Origin: Planctomycetota bacterium
GTDB lineage: Bacteria; Planctomycetota; UBA1135
Assembly (NCBI GenBank): GCA_002705055.1
Contig: PAHY01000033.1
Span: 78,522 to 142,521, forward strand
Direction: 5' to 3'
DNA length: 64,000 nucleotides
A program made the translations under genes and the position numbers. Within the stretch, counting starts at the first letter, position 1. Each line of letters opens with the position of its first letter. This document shows, one piece after another, positions 17,507 to 25,318 of this stretch. A model generated the notes under the pieces. The model had not been told where the DNA came from, made no database searches, and saw only the letters and a program-made list of their open reading frames with translations.

Positions 17507-18391
17507 ATGTCTGTCCAAGTCGCCCTCTGCCAGCTCCGTCCGGTGCTCGGCGACGCGGCCCAGAACCTGGCGGCGCACCACGCCTGGCTGGACCGCGCGA
17601 TCGAGCACGAAGCGGGGCTCGCGATTTTCCCCGAACTGTCCCTGCACGGGTATTTCCTGCGCGACCTCACCCAGGAGGTCGCCGTGCCCGTGGATCACCA
17701 GGTGGTCCAGGATCTGGTCGCGCGTTCCCGCGACTGCAGCCTGGTCTTCGGCTTCGTCGAGGAGAGCCCCGATCACCGCTTCTACAACAGCGTGGTCTTC
17801 GCCGAGGACGGCGAGGTCAAGCACGTCCACCGCAAGGTGCACCTGCCGGACTACGGGATCTTCGAAGAAGGACGCTACTTCGCGGCCGGCAATGAGATCG
17901 GCGTGGTGCAGTCCAAGCACGGCCGCTTCGGGCTGCTGATCTGCGAAGACGCCTGGCATCTCTCGACCGGCTGGCTGCAGTTCGTGCAGGGCGCCGATGC
18001 GCTGATCCTGCCTTCGGCTTCGCCGGCGCGCGGGGTCGACACTGAGGAATCAGAGCTGTCCTCGCAGGCCAGCTGGCACACCCTGGTCGCGGCGCACGCG
18101 CTGTTCTTCCAGAGCTGGGTCTTTCACTGCAACCGGGTCGGCTTCGAAGACGGCGCGATGTTCTGGGGCGGCTCGAGCGTGCTGGATCCGTTCGGCGACC
18201 GCGTGGCGCACGCCGGCCAGGACGAAGAGCTCATCCTGGCCAAGATGGACACCGGCCCGCTGCGCCGCGCGCGGATGGCGACGCCGCTGCGCCGCGACGC
18301 CAAGCCGGACCTGGTCCGCCGCGAGATCGCGCGCCTGCTGCGCGATCCGGATGCGCTCGAAGCTGGCAAACCGGACAGCGACGCCTCATGA
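17507..18391 (+). CDS. Nitrilase-family amidase, likely glutaminase partner of NAD+ synthetase
   Basis: 294-residue carbon-nitrogen hydrolase. The triad is complete: Glu43 in F-P-E-L-S, Lys110 in H-R-K-V-H-L-P, Cys146 in I-C-E-D-A-W. Its stop overlaps the start of nadE (ATGA). In most glutamine-dependent NAD+ synthetases this amidase domain is fused to the synthetase domain; here the two are separate, co-translated genes. The natural reading is that this subunit hydrolyses glutamine and passes ammonia to the next protein for amidation of deamido-NAD+. The coupling is inferred from gene order and family knowledge. An independent amidase role is possible but less likely. Confidence 0.88.
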   Translation: MSVQVALCQLRPVLGDAAQNLAAHHAWLDRAIEHEAGLAIFPELSLHGYFLRDLTQEVAVPVDHQVVQDLVARSRDCSLVFGFVEESPDHRFYNSVVFAEDGEVKHVHRKVHLPDYGIFEEGRYFAAGNEIGVVQSKHGRFGLLICEDAWHLSTGWLQFVQGADALILPSASPARGVDTEESELSSQASWHTLVAAHALFFQSWVFHCNRVGFEDGAMFWGGSSVLDPFGDRVAHAGQDEELILAKMDTGPLRRARMATPLRRDAKPDLVRREIARLLRDPDALEAGKPDSDAS

Positions 18392-19239
18392 GCCTGCCTC
18401 CCCCGCCGCGCTGTCAGGTCGAACTGGCCGAGCGGGTGCTGTGCGCCTTCCTGCGGGAAGAGACCCAGAAGGTCGGCTTTCAGCGCGCGGTGCTCGGGCT
18501 CTCGGGCGGAATCGACAGCGCGTTGGTCGTCGAACTCGCCGCGCGCGCGATCGGGCCGGAGCAGGTGCTCGCGGTGGCGATGCCCTATCGCACCAGCCAT
18601 CCCGATTCGCTGCGGCTGGCGGAGGAATCGGCGGCGCATGCCGGCGTCGCCCTGGAGGTGGTCGACATCTCGGATGCCGCCGACGCCCACATGGCCGCGG
18701 TGCCCGGCCTGGCCGAGGACATGAGCGAGCTGGGCAAGCTGCGCAAGGGCAACATCATGTCGCGCACCCGGATGATCACGCTGTTCGATCGTTCGGCGCG
18801 TGACCACGCCCTGGTCTATGGCACCTCGAACAAGACCGAGCTGATGCTCGGCTACGGCACGATCTACGGCGATATGGCCTCGGGGATCAATCCGATCGGC
18901 GATCTGTACAAATCGCAGGTCTACGCGCTGTCGCGCCACCTGGGCGTCCCGCAGGAGATCGTCGATCGCGCCCCCAGCGCCGACCTCTGGGAAGGCCAGA
19001 CGGACGAGGACGAGATCGGCCACAGCTACGACACCGTCGACGCCTATCTCCACTACTCGATCGATCGGCGCTTCAACCGCAGCGAGCTGATCCGGCTGGG
19101 TTTTGAGCCCGAGCTGATCGATCGGCTGCAGCGCCGGGTCCGCCACAATCAGTACAAGCGGCGGCCTCCGATCATCGCCAAGCTGGCGGCGCGCACGGTC
19201 AACCTGGACTATCGCTACGCCCGCGACTGGGGCGTTTGA
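18388..19239 (+). CDS. nadE: NAD+ synthetase (synthetase subunit)
   Basis: 283 residues. The ATP-pyrophosphatase P-loop S-G-G-I-D-S is at residues 39-44, and the family signatures G-T-S-N-K-T-E-L, G-Y-G-T-I-Y-G-D and A-D-L-W-E-G-Q-T-D-E-D-E follow. It adenylates deamido-NAD+ and amidates it to NAD+, the last step of NAD biosynthesis. The start overlaps the stop of the amidase gene by 4 bases, consistent with a two-subunit glutamine-dependent enzyme. Length matches a stand-alone NadE domain. Confidence 0.93.
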   Translation: MSLPPPPRCQVELAERVLCAFLREETQKVGFQRAVLGLSGGIDSALVVELAARAIGPEQVLAVAMPYRTSHPDSLRLAEESAAHAGVALEVVDISDAADAHMAAVPGLAEDMSELGKLRKGNIMSRTRMITLFDRSARDHALVYGTSNKTELMLGYGTIYGDMASGINPIGDLYKSQVYALSRHLGVPQEIVDRAPSADLWEGQTDEDEIGHSYDTVDAYLHYSIDRRFNRSELIRLGFEPELIDRLQRRVRHNQYKRRPPIIAKLAARTVNLDYRYARDWGV

Positions 19240-19270
19240 CCGCGCGGCCCGAAACGGCCGATAGAAACCC

Positions 19271-20209
19271 GTGGCTTCGCTCAAGCAACGCATCAAGGCG
19301 ATCGCCCCGGTGGGACTCACCCACTGGGCGAAGACGCGCGCGCAGCATGCGAGGCTGAAGCGGTCCGGCGCGGCCGAGGCTCTGGCCGCCGCGCAGCCGG
19401 CCGAGGCCCGCCTGCCGCTGGACGCGCTGCGCGAGCTGGCCGCGGAGTTCCCGCCGCCCCCGAGCATCGACTGGGAGGGCGAGGCCTGCGTCGCCGCCTC
19501 GGCGGAGCTGGGCCAGACCCGGGTGCAGTGGATGCGCAAGTTCCTGGGCAGTCGGCTGAGCCCGGGCGCGCGCTGCCTGGAACTGGGTGCCGGCGATGGC
19601 GCGGTCGCCAGCGCGCTGGCGCAGACCGGCGTCCAGGTGCTCGCGGTCGACATCCAGCGCGGCGTCTTCGACGAGACCGGCCTGCACACCCACGTCGACT
19701 TCCTGGAAGCCGACGTCGAGAAGCTCGAGGCCGTCGAGGACGATCGCTTCGACCTGGTCTACTCCTTTGATTCAGTCGAGCACTTCGGCAACCCGGAGGC
19801 CGCGCTCGCGGAGGCGCTGCGCGTCACGCGGCCGGGCGGCTACGTCTACCTGCGCTTCGGCCCCCTGTATGACGCGCCGGATGGCAAACACCTCGGCGAC
19901 CGCCTCGGCGTACCCTACGCCGGGGTGCTCTGCGAGGACGAGACCATCGATGCGCTGATGGCCGAGCAGGGTCGCGATCCGATCAATCACGAGTACTGCA
20001 ATCACTGGCCGCTCGCGCGCTACCGCGAGCTGTTTGCGCCGCGGCCGGAACGCTACGAGATCGTGCGCGCCTTCGATCACCTCGACCTGTCCGCGGTCGA
20101 GCTGATCGCCCGCTTCCCGGAGGTCTTCCGTCGTCGCGCCGCGATGGTGGATGCCTTCCTCGTCAACGTGATCGAAATCCTGCTGCGCAAGCCGACGCAG
20201 CCGCGCTGA
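19271..20209 (+). CDS. Class I SAM-dependent methyltransferase
   Basis: 312 residues, GTG start. Basic N-terminus, then the Rossmann-type SAM motif L-E-L-G-A-G-D-G, an acidic residue in A-V-D-I-Q after strand 2, F-D-L-V-Y-S-F-D-S-V-E-H as post-motif II, and L-R-V-T-R-P-G-G-Y as motif III. About 100 residues follow that may form the acceptor-binding part. It is 2 bases upstream of a GT61 glycosyltransferase and precedes a sulfotransferase, so it may methylate a surface glycan, an inference from context only. Confidence 0.85.
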   Translation: MASLKQRIKAIAPVGLTHWAKTRAQHARLKRSGAAEALAAAQPAEARLPLDALRELAAEFPPPPSIDWEGEACVAASAELGQTRVQWMRKFLGSRLSPGARCLELGAGDGAVASALAQTGVQVLAVDIQRGVFDETGLHTHVDFLEADVEKLEAVEDDRFDLVYSFDSVEHFGNPEAALAEALRVTRPGGYVYLRFGPLYDAPDGKHLGDRLGVPYAGVLCEDETIDALMAEQGRDPINHEYCNHWPLARYRELFAPRPERYEIVRAFDHLDLSAVELIARFPEVFRRRAAMVDAFLVNVIEILLRKPTQPR

Positions 20210-20211
20210 TC

Positions 20212-21471
20212 ATGTCGCGTCTGTCGGTGGCACTGCGCGCGCGTCTGCGCCCGACCTGGTACCGGCTCAAGCGCGCCGGCTATCGAATGCAGCTGCGGGC
20301 GGAGCGGCGCCGACGCGCGAGTCGTACGTATCAGCCGCAGGCCACGGACGGCCCGCTGGATCCGCCGGCCCGCACGGCCACGACCGCAGCCGCCGCGTCA
20401 TCCATGCAGGACGGTGTGAAGCGGCGGATCGTGGTGGATCCGCCCCAGCTGCTGCGCCGCGACCGCCCACCCCGGACGATCGAAACCGAGCTGCACCCGC
20501 ACTTTCAGTTCGACCTTGAGCACGAGGTGCCCGAGATGGCGGTCTGCGAGCTTCCGCATGGCCGCGTCTGGGGAGAGACCGGAGCCATCGTCACCGCCGA
20601 GAATGTGCTGCTCGAAGATCTCTCGATCGCCTGGCAGCAGGACGACAAGTCGCGCGGCCAGCATCCGATCTTCGCCAACTGGCGTTACCACCCGGTGCAC
20701 CCGCTGCCGGGCCGCGCCGCCGCGCTGACCACCGACGGCGCGCAGCTCTACTACCACTGGCTGTTTCAGCTGCTGCCGCGGCTCGACCTGCTCGAGCGTG
20801 CCGGCATCGCGCTTGATTCCGTGGACCACTTCATCGTCAACCGCGCCACGCAGCCTTTCGAGCTCGACACCCTGGCGCGGCTCGGCATTCCGCGCGAGAA
20901 GCTGGTCGAGACGCGCGTTCACCCGCAGGTCTCCGCGGAGCTGCTGCTGGCTCCGTCCATCCCCCTGCACGGCAGCCAGTTCTCGCAGCCGCTGGTCGAC
21001 TTCGTGCGCGGCCGACTCGCCGGTCTACCGCGCGCGCAGGAGTGCCAGCCGGGCGCGCGCCGCCTTTACCTGACCCGCGCGGGCGCCGGCTACCGCCACG
21101 TGGTCAACGAAGCGGAAGTGCGCGAGCGCGTGCTGGCCCGCGGCTTTGAAGCGATCGCGCTGGAAGAGCTGCGCTTCGAGGAGCAGGTTCAGGTCATGAG
21201 CGAAGCCGGCGTCGTGCTGGGGCCGCACGGCGGCGGCATGAGCAACACGGTCTTCTGCGCAGCGGGCACGCGTGTGGCCGAGATCTTCTCGCAGGAGTAC
21301 GTCGCGCCCTGGTTCTGGTTTCTGGCCAACATCACCGGCGTCGACTACCACTACATGATCGACGCCGCCGCGCCGCGGCCCGAGCTCGCCGAACGCTGGA
21401 ACCTCGGCGCGAGCATGCAGGTGGATCTGAGCAAGCTGGATCGCCTGCTCGATCAGCTGGACACAGCCTGA
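20212..21471 (+). CDS. Glycosyltransferase family 61 protein
   Basis: 419 residues. The C-terminal 230 residues carry GT61/DUF563 features: Y-Y-H-W-L-F-Q-L-L-P-R, R-R-L-Y-L-T-R, E-Q-V-Q-V-M-S-E-A and G-P-H-G-G-G-M-S-N. The N-terminal 90 residues are basic with a Pro/Ala linker and may attach to the membrane or a partner. GT61 enzymes transfer sugars such as xylose or GlcNAc onto glycans. It is 2 bases after the methyltransferase, and its last 19 bases overlap the end of the convergent sulfotransferase gene. Confidence 0.88.
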   Translation: MSRLSVALRARLRPTWYRLKRAGYRMQLRAERRRRASRTYQPQATDGPLDPPARTATTAAAASSMQDGVKRRIVVDPPQLLRRDRPPRTIETELHPHFQFDLEHEVPEMAVCELPHGRVWGETGAIVTAENVLLEDLSIAWQQDDKSRGQHPIFANWRYHPVHPLPGRAAALTTDGAQLYYHWLFQLLPRLDLLERAGIALDSVDHFIVNRATQPFELDTLARLGIPREKLVETRVHPQVSAELLLAPSIPLHGSQFSQPLVDFVRGRLAGLPRAQECQPGARRLYLTRAGAGYRHVVNEAEVRERVLARGFEAIALEELRFEEQVQVMSEAGVVLGPHGGGMSNTVFCAAGTRVAEIFSQEYVAPWFWFLANITGVDYHYMIDAAAPRPELAERWNLGASMQVDLSKLDRLLDQLDTA

Positions 21472-22472
21472 TCGGGCCACAGTCCGAGCAGCTCGGAGGG
21501 CGCGATGATCGCCGAGATCTCCTCGATCTGCTGCGCGTCCAGGTCCTTGCGCCAGCGCTGCACCGCTTCCTTCGGATCGCGATGGACGCCGTGCTGCTTC
21601 TTCTCGTCCGACGCGAAAGCCTGGTGACGCGTGCCGGCGGTCGAGGCATCGATGAACTCGCGGACCGCGTCTTCGAGCGGCCAGCCCAGGAAGGCGAAGG
21701 CCTGCTCCGCGCTGCCGAGAGGATCGGCGGCAAAGCCTTCGTGCGTCACGACCAGCCCCTGCGGGTGCGCCGCGGTGAAGCGCGCCAGAGGCTCGGTCTG
21801 AATCCGCCAGCGCAGCGCTTCGAAGGCGGCCTCGGACATCGCCTCCAGCTCCGCCGGGGAGTAGGCGCGCATGCCGGGCAGCTCGCCCTCCAGCTCCGCG
21901 GTCAATTCGGCGACCCGCTGCAGCGCGTGCGCCGGACGGAACTCGGCCGCGGCGGTCTTGTGATAGAAGCGCAGCGAGGAGGACACGCTGGCAAAGGGCC
22001 CGCGCAGCACCGCCATCAGCTTCGGGTCCAGCGCCTCGCACAGCGCCGGCAGCTTCTCGTTCGGAAAGTTGACCTGCTTGGTCAGCACCCAATCGCCGTC
22101 GCGCAGCTTAGGCCGCCCGTACCAGTGATAGATGCCCCGCAGCGCCGGGATCGCCTTACCCAGCTGCCAGCTGGCGCGCAGCATCGCCGGCGGCTGGGGC
22201 CGACAGCTCTTGCGCAGGAAAGGCGGATAGTCGACGTCATGGACGCAGCCGCGCACCAGTCGGTCGTAGTCGATGCGTGCCTGCTCCGCCGCCTGCTCGC
22301 CCAGCGCATCCTGCCAGGCGGTGTAAGCACGGTTCTTGCCCGGGTTGAACGGCTCGTCCTTGTAGACGCAGCCCGAGAAGCGATTCAGGATCTGCGCGAT
22401 CCACGTGGTCCCCGAGCGCCCCCTTCCGAGCAGGAAGGCGTGCTGAATCTTGGCGGCTGCGGGCGCGGACAT
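21453..22472 (-). CDS. Sulfotransferase
   Basis: 339 residues. The PAPS-binding 5'-phosphosulfate loop is seen as L-G-R-G-R-S-G-T-T-W near residues 15-24, and a likely 3'-phosphate site as S-V-S-S-S-L-R-F-Y. The remainder is helical, as in sulfotransferase-family proteins. It should transfer sulfate from PAPS to a carbohydrate or other surface acceptor. Its 3' end overlaps that of the GT61 gene by 19 bases; with the methyltransferase and glycosyltransferase it makes a small glycan-decorating group. Confidence 0.88.
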   Translation of the reverse strand: MSAPAAAKIQHAFLLGRGRSGTTWIAQILNRFSGCVYKDEPFNPGKNRAYTAWQDALGEQAAEQARIDYDRLVRGCVHDVDYPPFLRKSCRPQPPAMLRASWQLGKAIPALRGIYHWYGRPKLRDGDWVLTKQVNFPNEKLPALCEALDPKLMAVLRGPFASVSSSLRFYHKTAAAEFRPAHALQRVAELTAELEGELPGMRAYSPAELEAMSEAAFEALRWRIQTEPLARFTAAHPQGLVVTHEGFAADPLGSAEQAFAFLGWPLEDAVREFIDASTAGTRHQAFASDEKKQHGVHRDPKEAVQRWRKDLDAQQIEEISAIIAPSELLGLWPDQAVSS

Positions 22473-22554
22473 GCGTGGCAGGATCCCGGGCGCACCCGGG
22501 CCTTCTTCATCGGCCTGAACCGGGGATGCGCTTCAGGCCATCCTGCCAGGGGGA

Positions 22555-22980
22555 CTACTCTTCCTGATCGGCAATCAGCTGCGCGCAGAGCGCCTCGATC
22601 TCCGCCGCGCTCGGAGCCTCATCCTGCAGCGGGCCCAACTCGCGCAGACGGCGAAACTCCTCGAGGTTGGAGGATTCCGCAAAGCAGCCAGCCTGCGGGG
22701 CCTGACTGGAGGCCGGCTGCCCCAGCGGCACCTGGCCATGGGGCTGCGGCGCGTTCAGCGAGCGCCGCGCATAGTCACAGACGTCCAGCGTGCGCGACAG
22801 ATTGCGGTGCATGCGTGTCAGGCGCTCGGCCTGTTCCGCATGTTTGGCAGGGGCAGACGATGCCTTGTGCTGGGCAAGCCGCAGCACGGCGATCAAGGAG
22901 TCGAGACGAGCAAGCATCTCCGCGCGATAGCGCGGGTCGGCGAGACGCCCCCGGGGAGAGCGGGACGGGCGTTCTTCCAT
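22555..22980 (-). CDS. Hypothetical protein
   Basis: 141 residues, no recognised family. The N-terminus is basic, residues about 18-70 are predicted helical (A-R-L-D-S-L-I-A-V-L-R and E-R-L-T-R-M-H-R-N-L), then a Pro/Gln-rich linker and an acidic helical end. No signal peptide or membrane segment. Supported mainly by reasonable composition and by filling the gap between two same-strand genes; the opposite strand is also open here, so the call is tentative. Confidence 0.55.
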   Translation of the reverse strand: MEERPSRSPRGRLADPRYRAEMLARLDSLIAVLRLAQHKASSAPAKHAEQAERLTRMHRNLSRTLDVCDYARRSLNAPQPHGQVPLGQPASSQAPQAGCFAESSNLEEFRRLRELGPLQDEAPSAAEIEALCAQLIADQEE

Positions 22981-23044
22981 GGCAACAGGGAATCACCGGA
23001 AGGCTACCCCGGGACCCGCTCAGCCGCGCGAAAACGCCGCGAGC

Positions 23045-24088
23045 TCAGACCTTCATCGACTCGAGGAACAGCACCAGGTCGCCGCTGGGCACCGGGCCGA
23101 TCGAGTAGACCCAATGGTTATGGATCTGGCCTTCGATCAGGGTGACGCCGGTGTCGACCGATTCGAACAGGGTCAGCGCCTTGACCGGAGTGTCGCCGAC
23201 CTTCTGGGCCGGGCCGCGATATTCCTGCGCGATCGCGACCGAACGGACGCCGTCGCTCATCAGCGTGAGCAGCATGTTGCTGCGTCCGGCGAACAGTGTC
23301 TGCGCGTGCAGCAGCTTCTCGTCGCGGTTCAGGAAGCCGGCGCCCGTCGACTCAATGACGAGCGGATCGAAACCTAGCTGACCGGCAGCTCCGCTGCCAT
23401 CGTAGACCTCGGTGTCGACGTTGGCGGTCGCCCATTCGACGCCGCTCAGCGCGGGGCTGTAGTCCACCGTCGTCGCGTACGAAGACAGGATCGGAACTCC
23501 GTCCGGATCCTCGATCGTCCAGCCGAGCAGCACCTCGGTGCTGGCATCGACATCCAGGACGATGTCGCCGATGTGGTACTTCGAATCCAGGTGGTAGCGG
23601 TTCACCGGAATGCCGGCCACCGAGTAGCTGCCGGGCACGCTGTACCAGTCGTAGTTGCGGCTGGCGAGCGCGTTGTCGCGCACCACCGGGCCGCGGTACT
23701 TGGCGAGGAAGAACTGGCGCTGGTGATGCTGGAACTTCTCGGCCTGGCTGGCCACCGTCCACACCCCGCTGCCATCGGAGATCGAATCCAGCAGCAGCGC
23801 GAACTGACCCGCGCCATCGGCGTACAGGTCTTCGCGCAGTGCCTGCGCCAGGGTGCCTTGATCGTAGATGTGCACTTCGCTGCGCATCTTCAGCAGCGCT
23901 TCATAGGGCGCCACGATCTGGGGCATTTCCGAAAGCAGCGTGCCGCCCGGCAGACCCGGGCCATTGCTTTCGAGGCTCTCCTGCTCTTCGCCGCTGGTGT
24001 TGCTTTCGTAGCTGTAGGCGTCCGGCCGGCAGCTAACAAGCGACAAGGCAAAAGTACCCAGCGCGATCCAGGAGAGCGGGCGGATCAC
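23045..24088 (-). CDS. RseB/MucB-like lipoprotein, sigma-factor regulator
   Basis: 347 residues with a lipobox (L-V-S-C, Cys20). A central region with V-P-G-S-Y-S-V-A-G-I-P-V-N-R-Y, D-I-V-L-D-V-D-A-S-T-E-V-L-L-G-W and a following V-D-Y strand has the order seen in the LolA-like domain of RseB (I-x-G-R..., then wD-x-x-T-g-L-x-L). The end (S-D-G-V-R-S-V-A-I, then I-G-P-V-P) matches the RseB-type C-terminal pattern. Its start overlaps the anti-sigma gene stop by 4 bases, and the sigma gene is just upstream. By analogy it would sense envelope lipids or unfolded proteins and protect the anti-sigma factor. Homology is inferred from motif order and context. Confidence 0.7.
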   Translation of the reverse strand: MIRPLSWIALGTFALSLVSCRPDAYSYESNTSGEEQESLESNGPGLPGGTLLSEMPQIVAPYEALLKMRSEVHIYDQGTLAQALREDLYADGAGQFALLLDSISDGSGVWTVASQAEKFQHHQRQFFLAKYRGPVVRDNALASRNYDWYSVPGSYSVAGIPVNRYHLDSKYHIGDIVLDVDASTEVLLGWTIEDPDGVPILSSYATTVDYSPALSGVEWATANVDTEVYDGSGAAGQLGFDPLVIESTGAGFLNRDEKLLHAQTLFAGRSNMLLTLMSDGVRSVAIAQEYRGPAQKVGDTPVKALTLFESVDTGVTLIEGQIHNHWVYSIGPVPSGDLVLFLESMKV

Positions 24089-24576
24089 TGGGCTCCCCCT
24101 CGTTCAAGCGGGGCGCCGAAGCCGCGGGCGAGCGACTGGGCACCTTCGCTGAGCTCATCTGCCGAGACACGCACCATCAGCACCTTCTCGGCGGCGGCGT
24201 TCTTCGCGGCAAGATACGCGCCGGGATCTACCGGAGCGGTTTCGGTGCTCGACCACGGGCCGAGCATGATGCTGCCGACCACCAGGACGGCGGCCGCCGC
24301 GGCGCGCGGCAGCGTCAGCCGGAACGGGAAGGCCAGCACCGGGCGGGTGAGCTGCCGGACTTCGGCGCGCACGCGCTCTTCCAGCTCGGCGGGAGCCTGC
24401 GCGGCTCCGAACAGGGCCATCTCCACCCGGTCGCGCAGCTCGGCGGGCGCGCTGACCTGACCCAAACGCGCGAGTCGCACGCGATCCGCCAACTCGGACG
24501 GGGCGCGAACATCGCCGAGAGCCCGGAGGGAGTCCTCCAGTTCCTGCGGCAGCGCGTTGTGTTCTTCGGGGTTCAT
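24085..24576 (-). CDS. Anti-sigma factor (membrane-spanning) with internal 18-residue repeats
   Basis: 163 residues. A single membrane segment lies at about residues 88-107 (L-P-R-A-A-A-A-A-V-L-V-V), leaving an N-terminal cytoplasmic and a C-terminal periplasmic part. The cytoplasmic part has three units of the form A-P-x-E-L-x-(D/E)-R-V beginning at residues 25, 43 and 61, an exact 18-residue spacing. No zinc-binding H-x-x-x-C-x-x-C is present. Position between an ECF sigma gene (18 bases upstream) and an RseB-like gene (4-base overlap) supports the anti-sigma role. The repeats would be the sigma-binding surface, an inference. Confidence 0.78.
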   Translation of the reverse strand: MNPEEHNALPQELEDSLRALGDVRAPSELADRVRLARLGQVSAPAELRDRVEMALFGAAQAPAELEERVRAEVRQLTRPVLAFPFRLTLPRAAAAAVLVVGSIMLGPWSSTETAPVDPGAYLAAKNAAAEKVLMVRVSADELSEGAQSLARGFGAPLERGGAQ

Positions 24577-24594
24577 GGGTCGAGGGAGAGAATG

Positions 24595-25194
24595 TCAAGC
24601 GCGACCAGCATCGTGATGGCGCTCGAGGTAAGCGCGCAAAGCAGCATGCGCGCGGTTGAGCCGGGACTTCACCGTGCCGAGGTTGCAGTCGAGCACCTCG
24701 GAGATCTCCTCGTAGCTGAGCCCTTCGATGTATCGCAGGGTGAGCAGACTGGAGAAGCGGGGATTGATGTTGGCGAGTGCGCGACGGACCTGCTCGTGCT
24801 CTTCGGCGCGTTGCACCTCGGCGAGCGGGCCGTTCACGTCCGGTTCGACTGCCGTTTCGGCGAGCCACTCGGCGTCTTCTCCGACGCGGGTCTGCACGCC
24901 CGCGCGCGGCGCGTCGAGACGGCGGCGGCGGATGTCGATCGCGGCGTTGACCGCGATGCGGTAGACCCAGCTGGAGAACCGGCTGCGGCCCTGAAAGTCG
25001 CCGATCCGCCGGGCCAGGGTGACCAGAGTCTCCTGGGCGGCATCGAGGGCGTCTTCCTGGTTGCCACAGACGCGCAAACAGATGGTGAAAACCCGATCCT
25101 GGTAAAGAGCGAAAACGCGCTGGAAGGCACGTTCGAACTCCTCGCCTTCCGCCGCCTGGCAGGCTTGAACCAGCTCAAGATCAGGATCAGACAC
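24595..25194 (-). CDS. ECF RNA polymerase sigma factor
   Basis: 199 residues from a GTG at 25194. The longer frame to 25293 is rejected because it would read through the terminator at 25247-25281 and the ECF promoter. Region 2 is seen as L-Y-Q-D-R-V-F-T-I-C, D-A-L-D-A-A-Q-E-T-L and S-S-W-V-Y-R-I-A-V-N; region 4 as L-L-T-L-R-Y-I-E-G-L-S-Y-E-E-I-S and N-L-G-T-V-K-S-R-L-N-R-A. Followed by the anti-sigma and RseB-like genes, it makes a sigma-E-type envelope-stress module. A GGAAC-N17-CGTC promoter directly upstream suggests it activates its own transcription. Confidence 0.93.
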   Translation of the reverse strand: MSDPDLELVQACQAAEGEEFERAFQRVFALYQDRVFTICLRVCGNQEDALDAAQETLVTLARRIGDFQGRSRFSSWVYRIAVNAAIDIRRRRLDAPRAGVQTRVGEDAEWLAETAVEPDVNGPLAEVQRAEEHEQVRRALANINPRFSSLLTLRYIEGLSYEEISEVLDCNLGTVKSRLNRAHAALRAYLERHHDAGRA

Positions 25195-25210
25195 AGGAGT
25201 TCGCGCTTTG

Positions 25211-25236
25211 GACGGCCTTACAGGGCAGGGAGTTCC
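25211..25236 (-). promoter_or_regulatory. ECF-type promoter (GGAAC / CGTC), autoregulatory
   Basis: On the minus strand GGAAC (25236-25232), 17 bases, then CGTC (25214-25211), the canonical -35/-10 pattern of many ECF sigma factors. It begins 11 bases after a terminator and ends 16 bases before the GTG of the ECF sigma gene, which is where an autoregulated promoter would be. Confidence 0.75.
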
Positions 25237-25246
25237 GAAATGTATC

Positions 25247-25281
25247 AAAAAAAACAACCCGATCGCGGGGCAGCGATCGGG
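25247..25281 (-). terminator. Intrinsic terminator
   Basis: On the minus strand CCCGATCGC and GCGATCGGG form a perfect 9-bp stem around TGCCCC, then TTG and eight U residues. It ends the gene at 25319-26206 and insulates it from the sigma operon. Confidence 0.93.
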
Positions 25282-25318
25282 TCGGTCGGGCAAGCAGCCC
25301 GAGGGAAGAAAGTCGCAA

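Noticed and set aside
16394..17959. A 521-codon minus-strand frame that includes the small lipoprotein
   Set aside because: Only the last 102 codons (from 16702) have a signal peptide and lipobox; the rest is antisense to the HAD and amidase genes.
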